A DNA stretch of 64,000 nt from JAJDZL01 sp965221175. Its GTDB lineage: Bacteria > Pseudomonadota > Gammaproteobacteria > Arenicellales > JAJDZL01. This document shows positions 7,879 through 16,863 of this stretch, piece by piece (positions within the stretch are counted from its first letter, which is position 1; every line of letters begins with the position of its first letter). The stretch is from positions 2,914,001 to 2,978,000 of the forward strand of contig OZ244867.1 in the NCBI GenBank assembly GCA_965221175.1, read 5' to 3'. Under the pieces are notes generated by a model. The model was not told the DNA's origin. It made no database searches and saw only the letters and a list, made by a program, of their open reading frames with translations. The translations under genes and the position numbers were made by a program.

Positions 7879-10326
7879 ATGAGTCAGAATTTACCGAATC
7901 GGGCCAAGATTGTTGTCGTCGGCGGTGGGGTCGTCGGCACAAGCGTCTTGTACCATCTGGCAAAGCTTGGATGGGAAGATATTGTTCTCTTGGAACGCCG
8001 GGAACTCGGCTGCGGGACGACTTGGCATGCTGCTGGGCTGGTAGGACTGCTTCGTTCGAGCTACAACACAACCCGTTTGGCCCAGTATACGGCAGAACTG
8101 TTTGAGAATTTGGAAGAGGAAACTGGACAACAAACCGGCTTTCGTCAGAATGGATCAATATCGGTTGCATCTCACGATCAGCGATTCGAAGAACTGAAAC
8201 GCTCCGCATCCATGGCTCGTGCGTTTGGGGTGGAAGCCAATGTCATCACTCCCGGCCAGGCGAAAGACCTGTATCCGATACTGAATATCGACGATTTGGT
8301 CGGTGCAGTGTACATACCCAAAGACGGCCAAATCAATCCGCTTGATGTGGTACAGGCGTATGCCAAAGGGGCAAGGTCTAGAGGTGCTTCTATCTTTGAA
8401 AACATCAAGGTCACCGATATCGTTGTAGAGAAAGGGCGTGTTCGGAGTGTTTGTACCAATCAGGGAGACATATCCACCGACATCGTAGTGAACTGCGCAG
8501 GGATGTGGGCGAGACAGGTCGGACTGATGTGTGGGGTGGATATTCCCCTTCATGCAGCAGAACATTTTTATGTCGTTACGGAACCCATGGACAATTTACC
8601 TTCGAATCTACCGATCATGCGAGACCCAACCGGTTATACCTATTTCAAGGAGGATGCCGGCAAGCTTCTTGTCGGTGCATTTGAGCCGGAGGCAAAACCT
8701 TGGGGCATGGACGGTATCCCGGAGGACTTTTGTTTTGATCAGCTTCCGCACGACTGGGATCACTTTGAGCCGGCTCTCGACAATGCGCTGCATCGAGTAC
8801 CCTGTCTTACTGAAGCAGGCATTCATACGTTTTTCTGCGGTCCGGAAAGCTTCACGCCAGATAACCGTTACTATTTGGGCGAAGCGCCTTCAGTGAAGGG
8901 ACTGTTTGTTGCGGCTGGCTTCAACTCCATCGGCATTCAATCGTCCGGCGGTGCCGGAAAAGTTATTTCGGAGTGGATTACCAATGGCTATGCTTTGCAA
9001 GATTACTGGGACGTGGATATCCGACGAATTTCCTCGTTCCAGAACAACAGCAGATATCTGCATGACAGAATTTCGGAGTCACTGGGGCTGCTTTATGCGA
9101 TGCACTGGCCTTTTCGACAACCGGAGACTTCGCGAAACGTCAGAAAATCTCCTCTGCATGATCGCTTGGCAGCAAAAGGCGCGTGCTTTGGCGAAACTTA
9201 TGGCTGGGAACGCGCTGACTGGTTCGCTCCGGGCGAAGTATCTCCACAGTATGAATATTCCTATGGACGACAGAACTGGTTCGAGAACACACGTGCCGAA
9301 CACGAAGCGGTGCGGAATAACGTAGGAATTTTCGATCAGACGTCTTTCGCCAAATTCTTCGTTGAAGGCTGCGATGCTGAAGCTTTTCTAAACCGCATTT
9401 GCGCGAACAATGTCAGCGTCGAACCGGGGCGGGTTGTTTACACGCAGTGGCTGAACGAACGAGGCGGAATCGAAGCCGATCTCACGGTGACACGGCTGGC
9501 TGAAAACCGCTACCTGGTTGTTACCGGTGCCGCCGTATATCTGCGTGATCTGACTTGGTTGAAACGCAATCTTTCAGAAGATTTGCATGTCGTCATTACC
9601 GATGTCACATCCGGTTTTTCTGTGCTTTCGATTATGGGACCGCAGTCGCGCAATCTGCTTTTGAAGGTCACAACGGCAGATTTGTCGAACGATGCATTTC
9701 CTTTTCTTGCTTCAAAAGAGATTGAACTCGGCATGGCTTTTGGCCGCGCTTCAAGAATTACCTTTGTCGGAGAACTCGGCTGGGAACTCTACGTTTCTAC
9801 TGATTTCGTTCAGCATGTTTATGACGAAATTATCGCAGCAGGTGAAGAATTCAATTTGACACACTGCGGTTACCTCTCACTCAATTCTCTGCGAATGGAG
9901 AAAGCCTACCGGCATTTCGGCCATGACATTGCGGATGAAGACAACCCAATTGAGGCGGGCTTAGGCTTTGCGGTTGCGTGGGATAAGCCAGGCGGATTTA
10001 TTGGCCTTGAAGCGTTGTCAGAACTGCGCGGCAAAACCCCAAATAGAAAATTGGTGCAGTTTGCATTCGAAGATCCAGAACCGTTGATCTATCACGAAGA
10101 ACCGATATACAGGGACGGTTCTTTGGTCGGTCGAGTCACTTCCGGCATGTATGGCTATACGCTAGGGTCTTCCGTTGGGCTTGGCTACGTTAGTTCGGAC
10201 GATGGAGTCACCGCAGATTATGTCAATTCAGGGAGCTATGAAATTGAGGTGGCGGGCGAGAGATTTCCAGTGAAAGCGTCCTTGCGCCCGATGTATGATC
10301 CCAGTTCGGCTCGTCCCAAGGCATAG
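7879..10326 (+). CDS. FAD-dependent N-methylamine dehydrogenase/oxidase with GcvT-like domain (DMGDH/sarcosine dehydrogenase family)
   Basis: 815 residues, the usual length of the dimethylglycine/sarcosine dehydrogenase family. Residues about 10-40 hold the GxGxxG FAD-binding fold (VVVGGGVVGTSVLYHLA). CGTTWHAAGL (about 52-61) contains the His that carries covalent FAD in family members. The DAO-type oxidoreductase domain runs to about 390. The second half is the aminomethyltransferase (GcvT-like) fold with its C-terminal barrel, which passes the released one-carbon unit to tetrahydrofolate. The reaction is oxidative N-demethylation of a secondary or tertiary amine; the exact substrate is not visible. 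AlaX and a GFA-like gene follow on the same strand. With Xsc nearby, N-methylated taurines are a plausible substrate (inference), with dimethylglycine/sarcosine as the conservative alternative. Confidence 0.9.
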   Translation: MSQNLPNRAKIVVVGGGVVGTSVLYHLAKLGWEDIVLLERRELGCGTTWHAAGLVGLLRSSYNTTRLAQYTAELFENLEEETGQQTGFRQNGSISVASHDQRFEELKRSASMARAFGVEANVITPGQAKDLYPILNIDDLVGAVYIPKDGQINPLDVVQAYAKGARSRGASIFENIKVTDIVVEKGRVRSVCTNQGDISTDIVVNCAGMWARQVGLMCGVDIPLHAAEHFYVVTEPMDNLPSNLPIMRDPTGYTYFKEDAGKLLVGAFEPEAKPWGMDGIPEDFCFDQLPHDWDHFEPALDNALHRVPCLTEAGIHTFFCGPESFTPDNRYYLGEAPSVKGLFVAAGFNSIGIQSSGGAGKVISEWITNGYALQDYWDVDIRRISSFQNNSRYLHDRISESLGLLYAMHWPFRQPETSRNVRKSPLHDRLAAKGACFGETYGWERADWFAPGEVSPQYEYSYGRQNWFENTRAEHEAVRNNVGIFDQTSFAKFFVEGCDAEAFLNRICANNVSVEPGRVVYTQWLNERGGIEADLTVTRLAENRYLVVTGAAVYLRDLTWLKRNLSEDLHVVITDVTSGFSVLSIMGPQSRNLLLKVTTADLSNDAFPFLASKEIELGMAFGRASRITFVGELGWELYVSTDFVQHVYDEIIAAGEEFNLTHCGYLSLNSLRMEKAYRHFGHDIADEDNPIEAGLGFAVAWDKPGGFIGLEALSELRGKTPNRKLVQFAFEDPEPLIYHEEPIYRDGSLVGRVTSGMYGYTLGSSVGLGYVSSDDGVTADYVNSGSYEIEVAGERFPVKASLRPMYDPSSARPKA

Positions 10327-10328
10327 TT

Positions 10329-11081
10329 TTGACACACAATTCGCGATCAATCAAAGACCGGAACACAACGACCGAAGAGTTGTTTCAGGAGGATCCTTAT
10401 CTGAAAGGATGCGATGCCGTAGTTGAAACAGTTGATGCGGAACGAAGGTGCTTTACTGTAAATCGTACCGTTTTCTATCCGATGGGAGGCGGGCAGCCGG
10501 GTGACAGCGGATCAGCTTTTTACAAGAATGACGTTGAATTTGGGATCAGCGATACACGTCGTGACCCAGATTCAGGAAAAATTCAGCACTTTGTTGAGGA
10601 CTGTGTACCGATGCCGACTGTCGGCGATGAGATTTATCTGGAGATCGATTGGGAACGCCGATATCTCCACATGCGAACGCATAGTTGCCTGCACTTGCTT
10701 TGTGCAGTAGTTCCCGGCAAAGTAACAGGTGGACAGATACACGAAGGGCGTGGAAGACTGGATTTCGACATCAAGACGCCCAATGACAAAGAACAGCTCA
10801 CCCAAAACTTGAATTTGTTGATTCAGCACAATGCCGATCGAATCAGCGAGGAATATACGGCACAAGATCTCGAAGCGAGTCCGGACCTGGCAGAGTTTCT
10901 GGTCGAAAATCCGACTAGAAATTCGGAAAATATTAAAATGATTCGATTCGACGGCATTGACATCCAGCCTTGCGGCGGCACGCACGTCGCCAACACCCAG
11001 GAAATCGGGTCGGTGCGAGTGGCCAAGATAGAGAACAAGGGCCGGCACAACCGCCGTATCCATGTTGTCCTGGTTGATTGA
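10329..11081 (+). CDS. alaX: Stand-alone alanyl-tRNA editing protein AlaX
   Basis: A 250-residue trans-editing deacylase related to the AlaRS editing domain. It has the GGGQPGDSG loop (about 54-62), HxxxH in THSCLH (about 117-122) and the zinc-binding CGGTH near the C-terminus. Together these give the three His and one Cys needed to hydrolyse Ser- or Gly-tRNA(Ala). The best start is TTG two bases after the flavoprotein stop; no ATG precedes the conserved N-terminus. Its placement in an operon with an N-demethylase is unusual. It could guard against glycine or serine mischarging when their pools rise, but that is inference. Confidence 0.88.
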   Translation: MTHNSRSIKDRNTTTEELFQEDPYLKGCDAVVETVDAERRCFTVNRTVFYPMGGGQPGDSGSAFYKNDVEFGISDTRRDPDSGKIQHFVEDCVPMPTVGDEIYLEIDWERRYLHMRTHSCLHLLCAVVPGKVTGGQIHEGRGRLDFDIKTPNDKEQLTQNLNLLIQHNADRISEEYTAQDLEASPDLAEFLVENPTRNSENIKMIRFDGIDIQPCGGTHVANTQEIGSVRVAKIENKGRHNRRIHVVLVD

Positions 11082-11123
11082 CTTTACCGAATTGATTTTT
11101 ATCAGATTAGCCGAGGGTAGAAA

Positions 11124-11516
11124 ATGCATACAGGAAGTTGTCTTTGCGGCAAAGTAACTTTTGAAATCAATACTCAAATTCGAAGATTTCACCATTGCCA
11201 CTGTCGCACTTGCCGAAAAGCCCATGCCACTATCTATGGTTCCAGCGCACTGGTAGATGCATCATCATTTAACGTATGCAGTGGAGAGGAGTTGATATCT
11301 GAATACAGTTCTTCACCCGGAAAGGTGCGATACTTTTGCAGTAACTGCGGTACTCACGTGTTTGCCCGATGCGACCGCGATCCCAATAACGTCATCTTGC
11401 GAATAGGCGCTTTAGATGGAGATCTTGGCATCAAAGCCAGTGGACACATCTGGGTCAGTCACAAGCCCGATTGGTATGATATCGGCGACCACTTGCCGCA
11501 AAGCGCCGAGTGGTGA
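11124..11516 (+). CDS. GFA (glutathione-dependent formaldehyde-activating-like)/CENP-V domain protein
   Basis: A 130-residue zinc protein starting at an ATG behind GAGGGT. Cysteine motifs run in the order expected of the fold: CLCG (about 6-9), CHCRTC (about 27-32) and CSNCGTH (about 72-78). The namesake enzyme was proposed to help glutathione capture formaldehyde, though many family members have no known activity. Its position behind a demethylating flavoprotein, which can release formaldehyde, supports a detoxification role here. That role is inferred from context only. Confidence 0.85.
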   Translation: MHTGSCLCGKVTFEINTQIRRFHHCHCRTCRKAHATIYGSSALVDASSFNVCSGEELISEYSSSPGKVRYFCSNCGTHVFARCDRDPNNVILRIGALDGDLGIKASGHIWVSHKPDWYDIGDHLPQSAEW

Positions 11517-11556
11517 AATTCTGCATATCTCCAATCAGTCGAGAGGCGACAGTTTG

Positions 11557-12693
11557 ATGGAACAGCAGCCGTCCCTGCACCGAGGTCTAAAAGGCGTATA
11601 TTTCGAGCGATCTGCGGTATCTTCCATTGACGGCCGCGTCGGCGATTTGCGATATAGAGGCTATTCGATCCATGACTTGGCAGAGCATTCCACTTTTGAG
11701 GAGACCGCATTTCTGCTGATTTATGGCGAACTGCCCAATCGAAAGGAATTGGAGATTTTCTGTAACCAGTTAAAGGCGCAAAGGAATCTTCCCCCACAGA
11801 TTCTGGACATAGTCAGTGCGTTGAGTGGCGCACATCCGATGGAAGTTCTGCGAACTTGTGTATCTGCGCTGGGCGCTTTTGACCCGACTGCGGATGACAA
11901 GTCTCGTGAAGCGGTTATCGAAAAGGGAATTCGCCTGACCTGTCAGGTGCCGATCATTGTCGCTGCACATCAACGAATTCGAAACGGGAAATCTCCCATT
12001 GAGCCTTCTTCAGAACTCAGTCACACAGCGAATTTTCTATATCTGCTGACCGGCAACGAACCGGATGAGGAGACTGCCCAGCTATTTGACAGAGATCTGG
12101 TACTGCATGCTGAACACGGCTCGAATGCCTCTGCATTTACTGCTCGTGTAGTGACCGGAACAGATGCGAACGTGTATGCGTCTCTAACCGCAGCAATTGC
12201 AGCTCTTTCAGGTCCAGCACATGGCGGTGCTGCAGAAAATGTCATGCTCATGGCACAGGAAGTCGGTGAGCCTGAAAATGCAATTGAGTATGTCAAGCAA
12301 AAACGCAAGAACAAGGAACCAATAATGGGATTCGGACATCGCGTGTATCGGGCTGAAGACCCGCGTGCACGCCACATGAAAGAGGGTGTCAAGAAACTGT
12401 CAGAGAAAATGGGTCAGCCGCACTGGTACGAAATTTTACAGTCACTGGTTGAAGCCATGAAACCGTGGTCGCGCCACGGCGTGAACGTCAACGTAGATTT
12501 CTACTCGGGAGTCGTGTATCACCTGCATGACATTCCTGCAGACCTATTCGTGCCTATCTTTGCAATCGGACGAACACCGGGCTGGATTGTGCAAATATTG
12601 GAGCAGTTGCAAAGCAACATTCTGATTCGACCGCTGACTGTATACAACGGTCCTGAGCCTAGACCTTATGTCGCTATCGACGAGCGGGAATGA
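11557..12693 (+). CDS. Citrate synthase (or 2-methylcitrate synthase), short type
   Basis: 378 residues from the ATG at 11557, which follows GAGAGG. A frame opening at 11416 would overlap the GFA gene by 100 bases and adds no conserved sequence. Catalytic histidines appear in EHGSNASAF and GPAHGGA (about 188-218) and the MGFGHRVYR motif at about 250. A late RPLTVYNGPEPRPYV closes the fold. The enzyme condenses acetyl-CoA (or propionyl-CoA) with oxaloacetate. The compact, NADH-insensitive-looking type does not separate citrate from methylcitrate synthase by eye. Adjacent to Pta and Xsc, it could draw the acetyl-CoA they generate into the TCA cycle. Confidence 0.88.
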   Translation: MEQQPSLHRGLKGVYFERSAVSSIDGRVGDLRYRGYSIHDLAEHSTFEETAFLLIYGELPNRKELEIFCNQLKAQRNLPPQILDIVSALSGAHPMEVLRTCVSALGAFDPTADDKSREAVIEKGIRLTCQVPIIVAAHQRIRNGKSPIEPSSELSHTANFLYLLTGNEPDEETAQLFDRDLVLHAEHGSNASAFTARVVTGTDANVYASLTAAIAALSGPAHGGAAENVMLMAQEVGEPENAIEYVKQKRKNKEPIMGFGHRVYRAEDPRARHMKEGVKKLSEKMGQPHWYEILQSLVEAMKPWSRHGVNVNVDFYSGVVYHLHDIPADLFVPIFAIGRTPGWIVQILEQLQSNILIRPLTVYNGPEPRPYVAIDERE

Positions 12694-12705
12694 ATCAAGA
12701 CTCGG

Positions 12706-13701
12706 TCAATCTTTGGCGGATGTAGTCGCAAGAAGCACGATGGTGGCTTTGACGATGTCGTCTATCGTCGCCCCGCGAGAAACGTCACTGATTGGATAGG
12801 CAAACCCCTGCAGTATGGGTCCGATCGCCTGTGCTCCTGCCAGATACTGGGTGATTTTATAGCCAATATTGCCCGAATTTAAATCTGGAAAGATCAAAAC
12901 ATTCGCTTGCCCTGCAACTTCGCTCGCATCGCTGATTTTCAAGGAGGCAGTCCTAGGATCGATCGCAGTATCGAATTGAAACTCCCCGTCAATTACCATT
13001 TCAGGATGTTGTTCGCGTACTATCTCCAGTGCCTGAGTTATTTTGTCGACCAGATCGTGTCTTGCGCTTCCTTTTGATGAGAAAGAAAGCATGGCAACTC
13101 TTGGAGTGTCTCTAAACAGACGTTCCGCATTTCGTACGGTATTGGCGGTGATTTCTGCCAGCTGGAATGGAGTGGGGTTGACATTCACGGCGCAGTCAGC
13201 GAATATCAGGTTTCTTTCTGGACGATCAGCAGCAGAGGGAACAAGCATCAGTAAATAACTGGATGCTGTTTTGATTCCAGACATAGGGCCGAAAATCATC
13301 AAGCCGGTCTCGATTACGCGAGCGGTAGTTGCGGATGCCCCTGCGATGATTGCGTCAGCGTCTCCTTGTCGCACCATCATGGCACCGTACATGAGCGGTT
13401 TCTGCATAAGACGCTGTGCGATTTTGGGCTTCAACGGACGTGGACCCTCTGCGCATGCATGAATATACCGTTCAGTGCTGCCGGTGTCGCGGCTAGGGTC
13501 TACGATGCGAATTCCATCTAGTGATACGTTGCAATCGCTGGCAATGGCTCGAATTTCTTCTTCCAGTCCAGTGAGAATCGGTGAGGCGATTCTTTGCGCC
13601 GACAAAATCGAGGCGGCGCGAAGGATCCGTTCGTCAGCTGCTTCAGCGAGTACTACAGTTCTCGGTTTGCTGCGAGCTAGACGTGTCAGTTCCTCAAGCA
13701 A
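12706..13701 (-). CDS. pta: Phosphate acetyltransferase
   Basis: A 331-residue PTA_PTB-fold enzyme that converts acetyl phosphate plus CoA to acetyl-CoA. It starts at TTG just after the xsc stop; family members begin with the same RTVVLAEAADERIL-like strand, so the start is plausible although a ribosome site is not obvious. It is the short form without the regulatory N-terminal domains of E. coli Pta. Operon order ald-xsc-pta on the minus strand is the classic taurine/sulfoacetaldehyde arrangement: Xsc makes acetyl phosphate and Pta uses it. The gene converges with citrate synthase, with only 12 bp between the stops. Confidence 0.92.
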   Translation of the reverse strand: MLEELTRLARSKPRTVVLAEAADERILRAASILSAQRIASPILTGLEEEIRAIASDCNVSLDGIRIVDPSRDTGSTERYIHACAEGPRPLKPKIAQRLMQKPLMYGAMMVRQGDADAIIAGASATTARVIETGLMIFGPMSGIKTASSYLLMLVPSAADRPERNLIFADCAVNVNPTPFQLAEITANTVRNAERLFRDTPRVAMLSFSSKGSARHDLVDKITQALEIVREQHPEMVIDGEFQFDTAIDPRTASLKISDASEVAGQANVLIFPDLNSGNIGYKITQYLAGAQAIGPILQGFAYPISDVSRGATIDDIVKATIVLLATTSAKD

Positions 13702-13710
13702 ACTGAAGCA

Positions 13711-15462
13711 CTATACGTAGGATTTGTATTTTTCGAGATGGCGGACCGGTACACTCAGCGCATCGCGTCGGAAAGGATCGCCAAGCTCCCTGGTACACAT
13801 CACTTCAATGATTGTGGTCTTACCCTCATTTTGTGCGGCACAAGCCTCTCGCAGCGCATCACCAACCATGTCTAGGCGATCGACGACAATGCCTTCCGCA
13901 CCCATGGACATTGCAATGCCTGCCCAACTCGGGTTGTCTAGATTGACACCTTCAAATCGGCGACCGTAAAAATCCACTTGATTTTTCTTTTCGGCTCCCC
14001 ACTGTCGGTTGTTGAACACAACGGGAGTCACTGCAATATTTTCTCTTACGCAGGTAAGGATTTCACCCATGCTCATTGCCCAGGCTCCGTCGCCAACATA
14101 GGCGATTGCTGCTCGATTCGGTGCAGCCGTCTTGACGCCCATAATCGTCGGAAAAGCGTATCCGCAGTTTCCAAAACTCATTGCAGCGAAGAAACTTCTT
14201 GGCTGTTCAAATCTCAGGTAACTATTGGACACCGAGCAGATGTTACCGATGTCAGTTGAAATCGCTGCATTGGAAGGCGTTGCTTTTTCAAGTTCACGAA
14301 GAACCTGTCGCGGATGCAGCATGCCTTCGTCTTCTGCAGAGACGATTTGGCTCCATTCATCTTTTTCCTCGCTCCAATCATTGAGTTCGGACTCCCATGC
14401 CTGTTTCTCTTGCGCAATCTCTTGAAGTCGGACATCGCGATTTTGCATAGAAGCGATTCGCTCGCGGTTTTTAAGCCGTTCCAGCAGTGCGGTAGCCGAT
14501 TCTCCGGCATCGCCGCAGATTCCGACTGCGATTTTCTTCACGAGTCCGATCTTGCGGTAATCGACATCAACCTGAATGATCTTTGCATCCTTCGGCCAGT
14601 AGTCCATTCCATATTGCGGGAGCGTTCCGAACGGTCCGAGGCGTGTACCGAGGGCAAGCACTACATCGGCTTTGGAAATAAGGTGCATGCCGGCTTTGGA
14701 TCCTTGGTAGCCAAGCGGTCCACACCACAGTTTGTGACTGGCCGGAAATGAATCGTTATGCAGATAGCTGTTGACTACCGGTGCAGAGAGATATTCCGCA
14801 AGCTCGGTACAGGAATTGACAGCATCGGCCATGATGACGCCACCGCCGGAGAGAATCACCGGAAACTCGGCTTCAGCCAGCAATCGGGCGGCATCGTCCA
14901 GTGCACCAGAGCCGCCGGCGCCTCGCTCGATAATTTGCGGTTGCGGAACTTCAAGATCAACGTCTCCATAGAAATGGTCGCGCGGAATGTTCAATTGCGT
15001 GGGTCCGCGCTCGGCCATCGCCATATCGAAACATCTGCCGGTCAACTCGGCCATGCGACCGGGTCCGTTGACATGTGCTTGATATTTGGTGATTTTGGAG
15101 AAGATCGGGAGCTGTTCGGTTTCCTGAAAGCCGCCCAAGCCAATGGTACCGCTTCCGGTTTCCGGTGTTATGGCGACTACTGGGGAGTGAGCCCAGTATG
15201 CAGCTGCGATGGCAGTAACAAAATTGGTGATGCCGGGTCCGTTTTGCCCGATGCAGACCCCGTGACGTCCGCTGACTCTTGCGTAGCCGTCAGCCATGTG
15301 AGCTGAACCCTGTTCGTGCACTGTAGGAATAAAACGAATTCCGGCAGCTGGAAAGATATCCAGTGCGTCCATGTATGCGGAACCTACAATTCCAAATACG
15401 TCCGTTACTCCGTAAGAAGCGAGGGTCTCTACAAATGCTTCACTCGATGTCATTCGTGGCAT
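13711..15462 (-). CDS. xsc: Sulfoacetaldehyde acetyltransferase
   Basis: A 583-residue thiamine-diphosphate enzyme that cleaves sulfoacetaldehyde with phosphate to acetyl phosphate and sulfite. The N-terminal pyrimidine-binding domain begins MTSSEAFVETLASYGVTDVFG with the conserved Glu in VHEQGSAHMADGYAR (about 48). The C-terminal PP domain has GDGAWAMSMGEIL (about 455-467) as the Mg/ThDP motif. ITPETGSGTIGLGGFQETEQ-like sequence near residue 100 is typical of Xsc rather than acetolactate synthase. The ATG follows AAGGAAAA. It lies between ald and pta in one minus-strand operon. No sulfite-oxidising enzyme is visible in the window, so sulfite must be handled elsewhere. Confidence 0.95.
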   Translation of the reverse strand: MPRMTSSEAFVETLASYGVTDVFGIVGSAYMDALDIFPAAGIRFIPTVHEQGSAHMADGYARVSGRHGVCIGQNGPGITNFVTAIAAAYWAHSPVVAITPETGSGTIGLGGFQETEQLPIFSKITKYQAHVNGPGRMAELTGRCFDMAMAERGPTQLNIPRDHFYGDVDLEVPQPQIIERGAGGSGALDDAARLLAEAEFPVILSGGGVIMADAVNSCTELAEYLSAPVVNSYLHNDSFPASHKLWCGPLGYQGSKAGMHLISKADVVLALGTRLGPFGTLPQYGMDYWPKDAKIIQVDVDYRKIGLVKKIAVGICGDAGESATALLERLKNRERIASMQNRDVRLQEIAQEKQAWESELNDWSEEKDEWSQIVSAEDEGMLHPRQVLRELEKATPSNAAISTDIGNICSVSNSYLRFEQPRSFFAAMSFGNCGYAFPTIMGVKTAAPNRAAIAYVGDGAWAMSMGEILTCVRENIAVTPVVFNNRQWGAEKKNQVDFYGRRFEGVNLDNPSWAGIAMSMGAEGIVVDRLDMVGDALREACAAQNEGKTTIIEVMCTRELGDPFRRDALSVPVRHLEKYKSYV

Positions 15463-15491
15463 AGTAATTTTTCCTTGTGTAATAAATAAGT

Positions 15492-16613
15492 TTAATTGAT
15501 TCCCAATGCTTCTTCGGGAGGAGTGTAATCATAATCCAGACAGGTCGCCACTTCTTGATAGGTTACTTTGCCTTTGCAGACGTTCAAGCCACGCCTCAGG
15601 TTTGGATCTTGGCGGAGTGCCTCTGTGTAACCGAGATTTGCGATATTGATCGCGAACGGAAGTACGACATTGTTCAATGCGTAGGTTGAAGTATTTGGTA
15701 CTGCGCCGGGCATGTTTGCGACGCAATAATGAATCACGCCGTGCACATCATAAGTAGGATCAGAGTGTGTTGTCGGCCGTGAAGTCTCGAAACAGCCTCC
15801 TTGGTCAATTGCGACATCGACGACAACAGAGTGCGGTCGCATGGCTTTGATCATTTCTTCGGTTACAAGCCGAGGAGCGGTTGCTCCTGGAACAAGTACC
15901 GCACCAATAACCAAATCCGCGTCAACTACGTGTTTTTCCAGCGTGCTCCTGGTCGAGTACAAGCCATTGGTAGCACGGCCGAATTGCGTCCAGTGATTGT
16001 CGAGAACGCGAACATTCCGATCCAGCACCCACACATCTGCACCCATACCTACGGCAATATGGGTTGCATGCGTACCGACTACGCCTCCGCCGATAATGAC
16101 GACTTTAGCCGGTTCAACGCCCGGCACTCCACCGAGCAGCATGCCTTTGCCGCCGTGAGGGCGTTCCAGACACCATGCTCCTTCTTGCACGGCCATGCGG
16201 CCAGCAACTTTGGACATTGGCGCTAAAATGGGCAGCCCGCCATCATTGTCGGATACGGTTTCGTAGGCGATGCAGATCGCGCCGCTGTCGACAAGATCGC
16301 GTGTCTGCGCTGCATCCGGAGCCAGATGCAGATAAGTAAAAAGAATCTGATTTTCTCGTAACAGCACTCTTTCCGGTGCAAGTGGTTCCTTGACCTTGAT
16401 GATCATGTCTGCGTAGTCAAATACATCTTTCGGCGTTTCAAGTATCGTTGCTCCGACCGAACTGTAATCTTCGTCGCTGGCGTTTATTCCTTCACCCGCG
16501 CCGGTTTGAACGGCCACTTGATGGCCGTGATCAACCAATTCACGAACACTTCCCGGCACTAGGCCGACTCGATATTCGTCTGTTTTTATTTCTTTTGGTA
16601 CTCCAATTCGCAT
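15492..16613 (-). CDS. ald: Alanine dehydrogenase
   Basis: A 373-residue NAD-dependent enzyme that deaminates alanine to pyruvate and ammonium. The start chosen is the ATG at 16611-16613 (MRIGVPKEIKTDEYRVG), where the family normally begins; the frame is open 17 codons further upstream without conserved sequence. The substrate-side motif MIIKVKEPL is near residue 73 and the Rossmann motif VIIGGGVVGTHATH near 170. In taurine pathways Ald regenerates the pyruvate that accepts the amino group in the transaminase step. That fits its place as first gene of ald-xsc-pta, divergent from the aminotransferase. Confidence 0.93.
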   Translation of the reverse strand: MRIGVPKEIKTDEYRVGLVPGSVRELVDHGHQVAVQTGAGEGINASDEDYSSVGATILETPKDVFDYADMIIKVKEPLAPERVLLRENQILFTYLHLAPDAAQTRDLVDSGAICIAYETVSDNDGGLPILAPMSKVAGRMAVQEGAWCLERPHGGKGMLLGGVPGVEPAKVVIIGGGVVGTHATHIAVGMGADVWVLDRNVRVLDNHWTQFGRATNGLYSTRSTLEKHVVDADLVIGAVLVPGATAPRLVTEEMIKAMRPHSVVVDVAIDQGGCFETSRPTTHSDPTYDVHGVIHYCVANMPGAVPNTSTYALNNVVLPFAINIANLGYTEALRQDPNLRRGLNVCKGKVTYQEVATCLDYDYTPPEEALGIN

Positions 16614-16863
16614 GAAATTAAGTCTTATATATTTCTTGCTAGGGACGGTGAAATTGAACTGCACAATGATACTTTATTCGGGTTCTTTGGAGAGTGGAAA
16701 TTCGGTCTTCATGCACTTTTTTTACTTGTTATGGCTTGATGGCTGCAATAATAACCAATGAACAAACACAAGCGCTATTCAAGTATGTAAAATATGTTGC
16801 ATTCACGCCGATGATCATCGACAAATTAGACATCTAATCCGCCAAATCATGAGGAGTGGTAGC
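16614..16863. promoter_or_regulatory. Divergent promoter region, ald-xsc-pta versus aminotransferase-transporter
   Basis: About 250 bp separating the outward-reading alanine dehydrogenase and aminotransferase genes, so both transcription units must start here. A GAGGAG (16851-16856) provides the ribosome site for the ATG at 16864. No regulator gene of the TauR type adjoins the region. Confidence 0.5.

Noticed and set aside
11416..11556. Longer start for citrate synthase
   Set aside because: It would overlap the GFA gene by 100 bases and adds no conserved residues, whereas the ATG at 11557 has a ribosome site.
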